A stretch of 64,000 nucleotides of DNA from Sulfurimonas crateris (GTDB taxonomy: Bacteria; Campylobacterota; Campylobacteria; Campylobacterales; Sulfurimonadaceae), in assembly GCA_945883795.1 (NCBI GenBank), contig CAMCYC010000001.1, positions 47,727 through 111,726 of the forward strand, given 5' to 3'. Position numbers and translations under genes: made by a program. Under the pieces are notes generated by a model. That model was not told where the DNA came from, made no database searches, and was given only the letters and a program-made list of their open reading frames with translations. Shown here piece by piece: positions 1 through 8,527 of this stretch; positions within the stretch are counted from its first letter, which is position 1; every line of letters starts with the position of its first letter.

Positions 1-1893
1 TTAAAAGAGTTATCGTCTTTAAGCTATAGTCATGGCACTTCTGAGATAGTTGCAAAAATTAAAAAATCTATAGAATTAGTTGGCAAAGATACTATCCAAT
101 ATGCACAACTTCAAAGATTTTTAGATATTGCTAATTTTATTACAGAAAATGAACTCTCCCAATTAAATAGTTTTTTTACAACACTTTACAAAGGGGAAGT
201 TTATACGGGGAAAGAAAATACTCAAGCTATCACACCGCCTCAAGAGGAAACTCCAAAAAAAGAAACCTCACAAGCTCCAGTAATACAACCAATAGAAAAA
301 ACCGTTGTTGAAATGAATGAACACATGAAATCTTTACTTTTAGAGATGATAAAACAACAGTACGAATCACTTAGAATTATTGCAGGTGGAGATGAAATAG
401 AAAGAGTCTCTTCTATTTTAGACACTCTTAGAAAATTTATTCCCCAGATGCCAAAAAAATTTGAATCTAAAGATGACATAATCCATTTCTTAAAATCACA
501 GCTATCTATACCTTCAGAACCAAAACCTCAAGCTCCTATAGAACAAAAACCTATAGAACCAAAAACAATACCTCAACCAGCTAAAGAAAAGATAGTAAAT
601 GAGGAAATACTAAATAATGAGGATTTATTTACTCAAGAAGATGCTCCAACACGCAATTCAGCAAAAAGACAAGATGCTTCTAGTAAATCTGTTGTTGGTA
701 AAACAGTCAAAATAGAGCAAGAATCTATAGACTCTCTTATGAATGTCGTTGGAGAACTCTTAGTTGCTAAAAACTCTCTTCCATATCTTGCTGATAATGT
801 TTTTGATATGACTCCAGAGATGATTAAGCGAGGGATTATGGAAAAATATATCTTTATCAATCGCCTCTCAGAGCAACTCCAAGATTTAATTATGAGCATG
901 AGAATGCTTCCTATCTCTTATGTTTTTGATAGATACCCAAAACTTGTACGAGACATATCAAAAAAACTTGATAAAAAAGTAAACCTTGAAATGGACGGTG
1001 GTGAAACAAAACTCGATAAAAATATGATAGAGATGTTAGCCGACCCTATGATACATATCATGAGGAACTCTCTTGACCATGGGATTGAAACTCCAGAAGT
1101 AAGGTCAGCGAAGGGGAAAAATCCAGAAGGGACTGTGCGTTTACATGCGTATGCAGAATCTGATAAAATTATTATTGATATTATAGATGATGGAGCGGGT
1201 ATTGATATTGAAAAACTTACACATAAAGTTTTAGAAAAAGGGCTTTTGTCAATTGACCAAATAGATACATTAACCGAAGATGAAAGAGCAGAATTAGTTT
1301 TATTGCCAGGTCTTTCTACTGCTGATACCATTAGTGAATTTAGTGGTCGTGGAGTTGGCATGGATGTTGTTAAAAAATCTATTGAAGGTTTTGGAGGCAC
1401 TATTAAAATCAAAACGAAAAAAAATAGAGGTACAACAATTACTCTTTCTATCCCTGTTTCATTGGCTGTTACATCACTTTTACATATTCAAATGAACGAT
1501 ATAAACTATGGTGTACCTATGGATAGTGTCTCTGAAACTGTAAAACTCCAAAGAGATAAAATTGAGTATCTACATAATGAACCATTCATATACATAAGAG
1601 GAGAAGTTATCCCATTACTTTTCATCAAAGCAATGCTCAGTGAAGATTCTATGAAAGATGATACGCTCTCTATTGTTATTCTAAATATCAAAAACAACCT
1701 TTTAGCAGTAGTTGTGAATAAATTTTTAGGGCAATTAGATGTCGTACAAAAACCTCTCGCTGGTATTTTTGAACATCACCCTATTTTTACAGGAACAGCA
1801 CTTTTAGGTAATGGGCAAATCATCATGGCAATTGACCCGATTGGATTGCTAGGTATATCTCAAAAATTAAAAACAGATATTAAAGCAGCATAA
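1..1893 (+). CDS. cheA: Chemotaxis histidine kinase CheA (5' end outside window)
   Basis: The reading frame is open from base 1, so the gene starts upstream. The 630 visible residues lack the N-terminal phosphotransfer (P1) domain. CheA is the core kinase of chemosensory arrays; it phosphorylates CheY and CheB in response to receptors. Visible in order are a low-complexity Pro/Gln/Lys/Glu linker (about residues 75-235), a P3 dimerisation helix pair with the VVGELLVAKN motif near base 745, the P4 ATPase with N box HIMRNSLDHGIE near 1060, G1 DDGAGID near 1190 and G2 FSGRGVGMDVV near 1340, then a P5 CheW-like domain from about 1460. It leads an operon whose next gene starts 16 bases downstream. 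The long linker could hold a degenerate P2. Family assignment is secure; only the missing N-terminus is unknown. Confidence 0.96.
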   Translation, partial: LKELSSLSYSHGTSEIVAKIKKSIELVGKDTIQYAQLQRFLDIANFITENELSQLNSFFTTLYKGEVYTGKENTQAITPPQEETPKKETSQAPVIQPIEKTVVEMNEHMKSLLLEMIKQQYESLRIIAGGDEIERVSSILDTLRKFIPQMPKKFESKDDIIHFLKSQLSIPSEPKPQAPIEQKPIEPKTIPQPAKEKIVNEEILNNEDLFTQEDAPTRNSAKRQDASSKSVVGKTVKIEQESIDSLMNVVGELLVAKNSLPYLADNVFDMTPEMIKRGIMEKYIFINRLSEQLQDLIMSMRMLPISYVFDRYPKLVRDISKKLDKKVNLEMDGGETKLDKNMIEMLADPMIHIMRNSLDHGIETPEVRSAKGKNPEGTVRLHAYAESDKIIIDIIDDGAGIDIEKLTHKVLEKGLLSIDQIDTLTEDERAELVLLPGLSTADTISEFSGRGVGMDVVKKSIEGFGGTIKIKTKKNRGTTITLSIPVSLAVTSLLHIQMNDINYGVPMDSVSETVKLQRDKIEYLHNEPFIYIRGEVIPLLFIKAMLSEDSMKDDTLSIVILNIKNNLLAVVVNKFLGQLDVVQKPLAGIFEHHPIFTGTALLGNGQIIMAIDPIGLLGISQKLKTDIKAA

Positions 1894-1909
1894 AAAGGAA
1901 GTCAAAATT

Positions 1910-2683
1910 ATGGATGTAATTGTTTTTCGTGTAGGAATTAATCATTATGCTCTGAATATAGAAAATATTCAGAGAATTGTTCAAGCCGTAGAACTCACAA
2001 GTGTGCCTGGTTCTCATAGACTTATAGATGGTATGATGAACTATGAAAAAAATGTTGTCAAAGTTTTTAATTTTAGAAAATTAATTGAGCTACCTATTTA
2101 TGAAGAGGAGCTTCAAAAAGATTTTATAGCGATAAAAAATGGGCATGAAGCGTATGTAGCAGACCTTGAAAACTCAGTATTTCATGATGCGGCATTTTTA
2201 CGCTCCACAAGTCCCTATACATGTTCTCTTGGAAAATGGCTTGCTACTTTTAACTCCCATGATGATGATATATCTAAATTATTAAAACATCTTGTTTTAC
2301 ATCATAGAAATTTTCATAATATCTCCGCAAATATTTTAGAAATCCATAAAAATAATAAAGAAGAAGCTATAGCACTCTATAAAAAAGAGATAAAAAATGC
2401 GATTACCACCGTACTTGGAGATATCAACACTTTAATTCAAGAACGCAAAACTGTTGCAAATTCTCTTCAGAAATTAGTAATTTATGAAAATAATGGTAGC
2501 CAATTTGCTATTAAGGTTGATGCTATAGAAGATATTGTCAATGTGAATGAAAAAAAAATAATTTATTCAAGTGATAATATAGGGGAAACTGAACTTCTTG
2601 GAATTTTAGACATTAAAGGTGTTTTAGTTAATATTATCAAAAGTGTCAAACTACCAACTAAAGGAGATAAATATGGCAATTAA
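1910..2683 (+). CDS. CheW scaffold protein with an inserted CZB zinc-binding domain
   Basis: 257 residues. The first ~65 residues read as the first half of a CheW beta-barrel (VIVFRVGINHYALNIENI, then a VVKVFNFRKL strand). Residues 185-257 read as the second half (LVIYENNGSQFAIKVDAIED, LLGILDIKGVLVNI). Between them, about residues 85-175 carry the chemoreceptor zinc-binding (CZB) signature: His92, Cys105 in TCSLGKW, and His132/His136 in HRNFH. CZB domains bind zinc through a 3His-1Cys site and, in Helicobacter TlpD, respond to hypochlorous acid. CheW links receptors to CheA, so this product probably lets zinc or oxidants act directly on the array scaffold. An AAGGA ribosome site precedes ATG 1910. 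Domain assignment is by motif reading. The insertion inside the CheW fold is inferred from which strands are on each side. Confidence 0.9.
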   Translation: MDVIVFRVGINHYALNIENIQRIVQAVELTSVPGSHRLIDGMMNYEKNVVKVFNFRKLIELPIYEEELQKDFIAIKNGHEAYVADLENSVFHDAAFLRSTSPYTCSLGKWLATFNSHDDDISKLLKHLVLHHRNFHNISANILEIHKNNKEEAIALYKKEIKNAITTVLGDINTLIQERKTVANSLQKLVIYENNGSQFAIKVDAIEDIVNVNEKKIIYSSDNIGETELLGILDIKGVLVNIIKSVKLPTKGDKYGN

Positions 2684-2942
2684 CTTTCAAAACAACGAAG
2701 TAAGATTTGAAGCAGTTATTTATGAAGATGAAATAATCTCGTTAAGAAATTTTTTACAAGAAAATGGTGGTAATGAGATAAACTTTGTTTTTACTGAATG
2801 TGATGATATCCATTTTGCAATTTTACAATTAATCATGGCTTATAAAAAAAATTATGATTGTCTCTATGAGTTTGGTGATGAAAATAAAATTTATGCAAAA
2901 GTTTTAAAAGGGTTCAGCACAAGTGAAGACAATTGTAATTAG
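2673..2942 (+). CDS. Small conserved-looking protein of chemosensory operon, STAS-like
   Basis: 89 residues from ATG 2673, chosen over an upstream in-frame start at 2643 because AAGGAG (2661-2666) lies just ahead of it. It overlaps the end of the CheW-CZB gene by 11 bases, so translation is probably coupled. No motif is diagnostic. The length and the helix DDIHFAILQLIMAYKK resemble STAS-type small proteins, where a similar helix follows the regulatory strand, but the match is weak. It is predicted soluble, acidic and without cysteine clusters apart from a few scattered residues. Its position between the scaffold gene and the ParA gene suggests a role in array assembly or regulation. Function is unknown. 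Confidence 0.7.
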   Translation: MAINFQNNEVRFEAVIYEDEIISLRNFLQENGGNEINFVFTECDDIHFAILQLIMAYKKNYDCLYEFGDENKIYAKVLKGFSTSEDNCN

Positions 2943-3687
2943 TAATCGTAAAGGTGGTTCTGCAAAAACTACAACTGCTGTAAATATCGCAAGTGGATTG
3001 GCAGAACATGGTTCAGTATTACTTTTAGATTTTGATACACAAGGGCATGCTTCTATCGGTGTGGGTTGTGATGTTAATGAAGAGTTGGGTGTCCACTCTA
3101 TTTTTAGTGGTAAAACTTTGAGTGAATCGTTTATGCCTACAGTGCATAAGAATCTAACACTCTCACCTGCTCTAGCCTTTTTTGATGTTTATGAATATTC
3201 TGATTTAAGTGGTGTTTTAAAAAATAGATTTAAAGTGGAAAGTATTGCAGAATTTTTTGATTACTGCGTTATAGATACACCACCCACTTTTGACGCTATT
3301 CTTAAAAACTCTTTAGAGGTAGCAGATAGTGTTGTTATCCCTTTTGTACCTCACTATCTTGGTGTTGTAGCCGTTGGTCAAATGCTTCGTGCATTGTATC
3401 AAAGTGCAACACATTTGAGAAGAAATATAGCAGAGGTTTATATACTTCCTGTTATGTATAATCCACATATAAAAGAGCATCAAGAATCAATAAATAAAGT
3501 AAAAAAATCTTTTGGAGAGGCAAAAATGCTCTCCCCTATAGGCGTTGATATTAAGCTCTCACAACAATTTGAATCGGGGAAACCAATTATTTTAGATACA
3601 AAACGCTCACGAGGTTTGCATGATTATGAGAGATGTATAGCAGAACTTTTAGAAAGATTTAGGGAGGTTGATATGTGCAAAATATAA
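2923..3687 (+). CDS. ParA/MinD-family ATPase of the chemosensory operon
   Basis: 254 residues with GTG start at 2923, overlapping the preceding gene by 20 bases. The deviant Walker A motif KGGSAKTTT (Lys10 and Lys15) lies at the N-terminus. LLLDFDTQGHAS follows as the A' region and VIDTPPTFD as Walker B. ParA ATPases position plasmids, chromosomes or protein clusters by DNA- or pole-dependent gradients. Members encoded in chemotaxis operons (Rhodobacter sphaeroides PpfA, Vibrio ParC) position chemoreceptor arrays. No parB gene or parS-like repeat is visible, and every neighbour is chemosensory, so array segregation is the likely job. It is too long and too Walker-A-deviant for an ordinary CheY or kinase. 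Confidence 0.9.
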   Translation: MKTIVISNRKGGSAKTTTAVNIASGLAEHGSVLLLDFDTQGHASIGVGCDVNEELGVHSIFSGKTLSESFMPTVHKNLTLSPALAFFDVYEYSDLSGVLKNRFKVESIAEFFDYCVIDTPPTFDAILKNSLEVADSVVIPFVPHYLGVVAVGQMLRALYQSATHLRRNIAEVYILPVMYNPHIKEHQESINKVKKSFGEAKMLSPIGVDIKLSQQFESGKPIILDTKRSRGLHDYERCIAELLERFREVDMCKI

Positions 3688-3760
3688 ATACCACTAAAGA
3701 GATTATTATGTTAAATATATACAAAAGTGTGCTTAAATCAAATTTTATGGAGGGTTTAAA

Positions 3761-4189
3761 ATGATAAAGAGTAAAAGAGAAATTGATACAAAAGGATTAA
3801 CTTTCTTAGAAGACGGTGAGGTTTTGTTTAACGATTTATACCTTCTATCTGAGACAGATGAAAAAGGGATAGTGGAATATGCAAGTGACTCCTTTTTAAG
3901 AGTAGCAAATATGAGTGAAGATGAACTGATTGGTCAACCGCATAATATAGTGCGACATCCTGATATGCCTCGTGCAGCATTTAAGTCACTTTGGGATGAT
4001 GTTCGAAAAAAAGGTTTTTGGACAGGGTATGTAAAAAATGCTCGAAAAGGTGGAGGTTTTTACTGGGTTTATGCAACTGTGCTTCGTTCAGTGGATAAAA
4101 ATGGGAAAACAAAATATGTTTCTATTCGGATAAAACCTTCTAGAGAAGATATTAAAAAAGCACAACAGCTTTACGCAACACTAGTTTAG
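3761..4189 (+). CDS. Solo Aer-type PAS sensor protein
   Basis: 142 residues forming one PAS domain (about 25-130). The FAD-binding Aer/CetB signature is present: EELIGQPHNIVRHPDMP-type sequence around residues 57-73, then FKSLWDDVRKKGFWTGYVKN and a GGFYWVYA strand. Aer-type PAS domains read redox state through FAD and signal to a chemoreceptor. In Campylobacter the solo PAS protein CetB acts together with a separate receptor, CetA. Here the next gene, 19 bases on, is a soluble receptor with no sensor domain of its own, so the PAS protein is a plausible input subunit for it. A strong GGAGG site precedes ATG 3761. There is a second paralogue at 35087-35500. Confidence 0.9.
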   Translation: MIKSKREIDTKGLTFLEDGEVLFNDLYLLSETDEKGIVEYASDSFLRVANMSEDELIGQPHNIVRHPDMPRAAFKSLWDDVRKKGFWTGYVKNARKGGGFYWVYATVLRSVDKNGKTKYVSIRIKPSREDIKKAQQLYATLV

Positions 4190-4208
4190 TAGTAAAAGGA
4201 TTTTATAA

Positions 4209-6098
4209 ATGGCATTAATTAATAAGACTACAGCAGCAATACCATCATCAGTAACAACTGCCTCTGGCGGAGACAAACGAAGACAAAGAACATTGGCAAA
4301 GCAACAACAAATTAGTGAAAGTATCGCTGGCATTGCTATGACTATACTTGAGAATGCACAAGAAAGTGTAAGTGCAATTGAGCAATTAAAATCATCTATG
4401 GAACAAATTGCAACGGCAGCTGAAGAAAATAGTGGTGCAAGTGAACAAGCTCTTCTTAATGTAAATAATATCAATTCAAATATCAATAGAATGACTTCAA
4501 CTATAGACACTGTAATATCATCTACTTTAGCCGCTGGTGATAATATTATTGCATCAGTTGGAAAAATTAATGATTCAGTTTCAAGAATGGACATGGCAGT
4601 TAGCGTTGCACAAGCCTCATCAACAAAAAGCGAAGAGCTTAAAGTATCATCACAAAATATTGGTGATGCGGTTAGTTTTATTGCAAAGATTGCAGACCAA
4701 ACAAATTTACTTGCACTTAATGCTGCAATTGAAGCAAGTCGTGCAAAAGAGCATGGAAAAGGGTTTGCAGTTGTTGCAGATGAAACAAGAGCTTTAGCTG
4801 GAGAGAGTGAAAAAAATGCTGAATTTATCTCTGAACTTGTCAATAAAATACAAGGAAGTATTGATAATATTATCACAAGTATTGGACTCACAACTACAAT
4901 TATTTCAGATAATGGGAAAAAAGGAAACGCCCTTAGTTTTAAAATGGATGAGCTTACAAAAATAGCTGTTTATTCTGTTGAAGCTGCAAGAAGTGTCAAT
5001 ACTTATACAAAAACATTAAGTGATTATGTTGGTAAAATCAACGAAGGTTCAAAAGAGATTGCCAGAGCGTCAACTGAAATAGCACAATCCGTTGAAAAAA
5101 CACTCAATGGAGTTGAAGTACAATCAGACGCTCTCTCGCAAACAGAAGATGATATTAAAGAATTATCGTCTTTAGCAGAAGAGTTAAAATTTTCTACAGA
5201 TAGCATAAAATCAGCCGAAGACATTGCATCGTCTGCAGACACAATTAGTAACTCCATGGAAGATATTCAAACTGCACTTGCAGATGTAACAACTGCCTTA
5301 AATCAAATCGAATCTTCTTCCCATGCAACCAATAAAAGTGCACTTAACAATAAAGAGATGATTGTCATAGGTATTGAAGCAGCAAGAGATATAGATAAAC
5401 TGATTGAAATTGCTCGTAGAAATTTCGATTTACTCAAAGTCTCTTTTAATATTGTAAAAAATAGCGTAGCAGAGATTCGTGATTCTTTTAGTGATTCTAT
5501 CTCAAAGGGAAATAGTGCCGCTTCTGAACTCAATGTGATTGTCAAAGAGACAAAAAGTGTTGATAAAACAGTTGGTAATATTTCAAAATCTATCGTACAA
5601 TTAAATATGCTTGCTATTAGTGGTTCAATTGAAGCAGCACGAGCTGGAGATTTTGGAAAAGGGTTTGCAGTTGTTAGTTCAGATATTAGAAACCTTGCAA
5701 AAGATTCAGAATCAAATACTGAAAAAATTAATGATATTGTAGAATCTATGAATTCTGAAATTGATACAGTCAAAACTGATTGGAACAATCTTTTAACTTC
5801 TCAAGGTCATGAACAAAAAAGTATTAATAATCTCATCAATGATATTACAAAAATTATCGATATGCTTGTTGATTTATTGGATAGATATACAGGTCTTAAA
5901 ACTATTAATAACCAAAATTTAGAAGGGATGAATCAAGTTATGATAGGAATCAATGAAATTCAAAAAGCAGTAGAACTCAGTGCTAGAAATGCTATGGAAT
6001 CTCGTAAAGCTAGTGAACTTATTATCGAAACAGTATCTCATATTAGTTCTGGTGTAGAAGATTTAGCTGTCATGGCAGATGAACTTCAACAAGGCTAA
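4209..6098 (+). CDS. Cytoplasmic chemoreceptor with two MCP signalling tips (DosM-like)
   Basis: 629 residues, with no signal peptide or membrane segment and almost wholly helical. A canonical MCP hairpin tip lies near residues 158-195 (IADQTNLLALNAAIEASRA, then GKGFAVVADETRALA). A second, divergent tip lies near residues 455-495 (IVQLNMLAISGSIEAARA, then GKGFAVVSSDIRNLA). Ordinary receptors have one tip. Vibrio cholerae DosM, a double-signalling-domain soluble receptor, bridges the two CheA/CheW layers of a cytoplasmic array, and this protein has the same overall plan. There is no recognisable ligand-binding domain, so input may come from the PAS or CheW-CZB neighbours. There is no CheR-tethering pentapeptide at the C-terminus (ends ADELQQG). 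The similarity to DosM is architectural; orthology was not tested. Confidence 0.93.
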   Translation: MALINKTTAAIPSSVTTASGGDKRRQRTLAKQQQISESIAGIAMTILENAQESVSAIEQLKSSMEQIATAAEENSGASEQALLNVNNINSNINRMTSTIDTVISSTLAAGDNIIASVGKINDSVSRMDMAVSVAQASSTKSEELKVSSQNIGDAVSFIAKIADQTNLLALNAAIEASRAKEHGKGFAVVADETRALAGESEKNAEFISELVNKIQGSIDNIITSIGLTTTIISDNGKKGNALSFKMDELTKIAVYSVEAARSVNTYTKTLSDYVGKINEGSKEIARASTEIAQSVEKTLNGVEVQSDALSQTEDDIKELSSLAEELKFSTDSIKSAEDIASSADTISNSMEDIQTALADVTTALNQIESSSHATNKSALNNKEMIVIGIEAARDIDKLIEIARRNFDLLKVSFNIVKNSVAEIRDSFSDSISKGNSAASELNVIVKETKSVDKTVGNISKSIVQLNMLAISGSIEAARAGDFGKGFAVVSSDIRNLAKDSESNTEKINDIVESMNSEIDTVKTDWNNLLTSQGHEQKSINNLINDITKIIDMLVDLLDRYTGLKTINNQNLEGMNQVMIGINEIQKAVELSARNAMESRKASELIIETVSHISSGVEDLAVMADELQQG

Positions 6099-6101
6099 AA
6101 A

Positions 6102-7463
6102 ATGGAAGTCCGAGAGATTTTAATTATCAAAAATGGTGTTGAGAGTTACGGAATATCAACTGAAAACATAAATCAGGTTTCGAGAGTTCCAGCTCTTATG
6201 CCTCTTCCACTAAGACCATTTGGTGTTAGAGGACTTTGTTCTGTAGGTGGAAATATTGTTACTATTATTGATATGAATCTTCTATTGGATATGGATGAAA
6301 TCGATTATAATGCTTCCTCAAGCAGACTGGTGAGTTTCAATGGCAATCACTACTCTGTAGCACTTTTAGTCACCGAAGTATATAATATAGTAGAGGTTGA
6401 ACAAAGTAATACTGAGTACATGGAAAATCAAAATGAGCTTTTAGCAATTTATAAATATGAAGACTTATTGGTACAAATTTTATCTTTAGATTTGTTGATT
6501 ACAAAAATAAAGAAAGTATCAATACCATCAAAAGAGATTAAAAGTGGTAAATCTGAAGATAAAGTTTCTCTGGAAGAAAATGGCAAAAGATTTCTTATTT
6601 TTGCTATGGGTAAAGAAAAATTTGCTATAAATATTGATTATTTACGAGAGATAATTATGGCTGATGTTACTTTTACAGAGATTACAGACAGTTCGGAAGA
6701 TGTATTAGGGTTAATAAATCTCAGAAATGAACTTATTACTGTTATTGATTTACAAGCCTATTATAACTTTCAACAAACACCAAGCTATAAAAATCGTATT
6801 TTAATAGTAAGCCATAATGGTGGAACTCTTGGTCTTTTAGTCGATAGCATTATAGATATAAAAAATATTTTAGTAAAAAATATCGAGTATATGAATGATA
6901 GTTTTGAGGATAAAAAAATCACTGGTATTATCCATGACAATAAAAACTTAATATCATTTTTTGATACAACTGTTTTAAATGATTTATTTAGTAAAAACAA
7001 AGAGTTTATTGATGCCAAAATTTCTGTAAAAGAGATGTATCGCCTCAATGAATCAGCATTAGAAGTGATTATATTTGAACTCGCAAAAAAAGAGTATGCA
7101 TTTCGTGTAGAGAGCGTAGCTGAGATTGTTGATATGGTAAAATCTACAACCATGGCATATACAAGTGAAGCAATAGATGGAATTATCAATATAAGAGGTC
7201 AAATTATTACTGTAGTTTCCCTCTTTTATAAATTGGATATACAAAGAACAGTTCATGAAAATTCTAAAATCATTATATGTAATATCAATAATAATAAAAT
7301 AGGATTCATCGTAGATAGTGTCAGTGATATTTTACATATATCAAAGGATGAAATAAGAGAACAAGACGACCCTCTTTTTACAAATATATTGCACTTAAAC
7401 AAAGGAAAAAGACTAGTTTTATGCATGGATATAGAAAAAATATTATTAAACGGGGATAAATAA
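6102..7463 (+). CDS. Triple-CheW-domain scaffold protein
   Basis: 453 residues reading as three consecutive CheW domains, about 1-140, 158-300 and 318-453. Each begins with a conserved strand and helix (ILIIKNGVESYGISTENI; FLIFAMGKEKFAINIDYL; VIIFELAKKEYAFRVESV), followed by a glycine-rich turn (VRGLCSVGGNIVTIID; VLGLINLRNELITVID; IDGIINIRGQIITVVS) and a VDS strand in domains 2 and 3. CheW couples receptors to CheA. A three-domain version could link several receptor or kinase contacts, which would suit a two-layer array. The first domain is the most divergent. The start lies 3 bases after the receptor stop, and the stop overlaps the cheB start (TAATG). Confidence 0.92.
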   Translation: MEVREILIIKNGVESYGISTENINQVSRVPALMPLPLRPFGVRGLCSVGGNIVTIIDMNLLLDMDEIDYNASSSRLVSFNGNHYSVALLVTEVYNIVEVEQSNTEYMENQNELLAIYKYEDLLVQILSLDLLITKIKKVSIPSKEIKSGKSEDKVSLEENGKRFLIFAMGKEKFAINIDYLREIIMADVTFTEITDSSEDVLGLINLRNELITVIDLQAYYNFQQTPSYKNRILIVSHNGGTLGLLVDSIIDIKNILVKNIEYMNDSFEDKKITGIIHDNKNLISFFDTTVLNDLFSKNKEFIDAKISVKEMYRLNESALEVIIFELAKKEYAFRVESVAEIVDMVKSTTMAYTSEAIDGIINIRGQIITVVSLFYKLDIQRTVHENSKIIICNINNNKIGFIVDSVSDILHISKDEIREQDDPLFTNILHLNKGKRLVLCMDIEKILLNGDK

Positions 7464-8524
7464 TGAGAAAAAAAATACTTATTGTAGATGATTCTGCGTT
7501 AGTAAGAAAGCAACTAAGTGAAATCATATCCATGTTGGATTTTGATATTGAGTTTGCAAAAAATGGTAAAGAAGCACTTGATAAAGCCATTGCAACACAA
7601 TATGATATTATCACTATGGATATCAATATGCCCATTATGAATGGTCTTGAAGCTGTAAAAGAGATAATGGCACAAAAACCTACACCCATTTTAATGATTA
7701 GTTCTTTAACGACTGAAGATGCATCTATTACTATGGATGCACTTGATTTGGGAGCTATTGATTATATTTCCAAACCAGGGACTATGAATATTGGTAAACA
7801 AGAAAATCAAGAAGATATTTTGGAAAAAGTGCAATATATTAGTTCCATTCCAATACGAAGACTTAAAAGACAGGTTCAAAGAGGTGCACTCAGAGAAAGA
7901 AAACGGGCTGTCACTCCTGAAAAAATAACACAAGCTACAGATTCTAAAGATATTACAAAAATTGTACTTATAGGTTCTTCAACAGGTGGCCCAGGTTTGA
8001 TAGAACAAATTTGTTCCTCTTTACCAAGAGATTTTCCATTTCCTGTGTGTGTTGTACAACATATGCCTGCACAATTTACGAATGCGTTTGCGATGCGACT
8101 CAATAGAAGTAGTGTATTAAATGTGCATGAAAGCGCACACAATATGGAAATTTTACCAGGAAATATCTATGTAGCTCATGGTGGAGTTCATATGAACTTT
8201 ACAAAAAAAGTATCTGGAAAAATCATGATACGAGAAGATAAAGAAAAAGGAAAAAACTTTTTTCAACCAAGCGTCAACGAGATGCTATATAGTGCCTTAG
8301 AGGTGTTTGATGGTGTCAATATTATTGGAGTTATTTTAACAGGCATTGGTGATGATGGAGCTGATGGGATGGTAAAACTCAAAAAAGCGGGAGCTTATAC
8401 TTTGGGTGAAAGTGAAAAAACTGCTGTTGTTTACGGGATGCCAAAAGAAGCATATGAGCGAGGTGGAATAACAGAACAGTTAGATTTTCCACAAATATTA
8501 AAAAAACTTGCAACACTGAAGTAA
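7463..8524 (+). CDS. cheB: Chemotaxis response regulator protein-glutamate methylesterase CheB
   Basis: 353 residues. The N-terminal receiver (1-120) has the acidic pair Asp9/Asp10, phospho-acceptor Asp53 in ITMDINMP and Lys in the SKPG motif. The C-terminal methylesterase (about 165-353) has GSSTGGP (catalytic Ser), VVQHMPAQFT (His) and TGIGDDGADGM (Asp). CheB removes methyl groups, or deamidates glutamines, on chemoreceptors and is activated by CheA. Its presence implies receptor adaptation by methylation, though no cheR lies in the window. It may lie upstream. The start overlaps the stop of the CheW gene by one base, a sign of coupled translation. Confidence 0.97.
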   Translation: MRKKILIVDDSALVRKQLSEIISMLDFDIEFAKNGKEALDKAIATQYDIITMDINMPIMNGLEAVKEIMAQKPTPILMISSLTTEDASITMDALDLGAIDYISKPGTMNIGKQENQEDILEKVQYISSIPIRRLKRQVQRGALRERKRAVTPEKITQATDSKDITKIVLIGSSTGGPGLIEQICSSLPRDFPFPVCVVQHMPAQFTNAFAMRLNRSSVLNVHESAHNMEILPGNIYVAHGGVHMNFTKKVSGKIMIREDKEKGKNFFQPSVNEMLYSALEVFDGVNIIGVILTGIGDDGADGMVKLKKAGAYTLGESEKTAVVYGMPKEAYERGGITEQLDFPQILKKLATLK

Positions 8525-8527
8525 ATC

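Noticed and set aside
918..1412. Long antisense frames inside cheA, the receptor gene (4181-4891, 5303-5788) and others
   Set aside because: They lie wholly opposite strongly supported genes, are Ser/Ile/Leu-rich with no motif, and have no ribosome sites; they mirror the codon bias of the sense gene.
2923..3687. Plasmid or chromosome partition locus
   Set aside because: There is no parB gene or parS-like inverted repeat, and all neighbours are chemotaxis genes.
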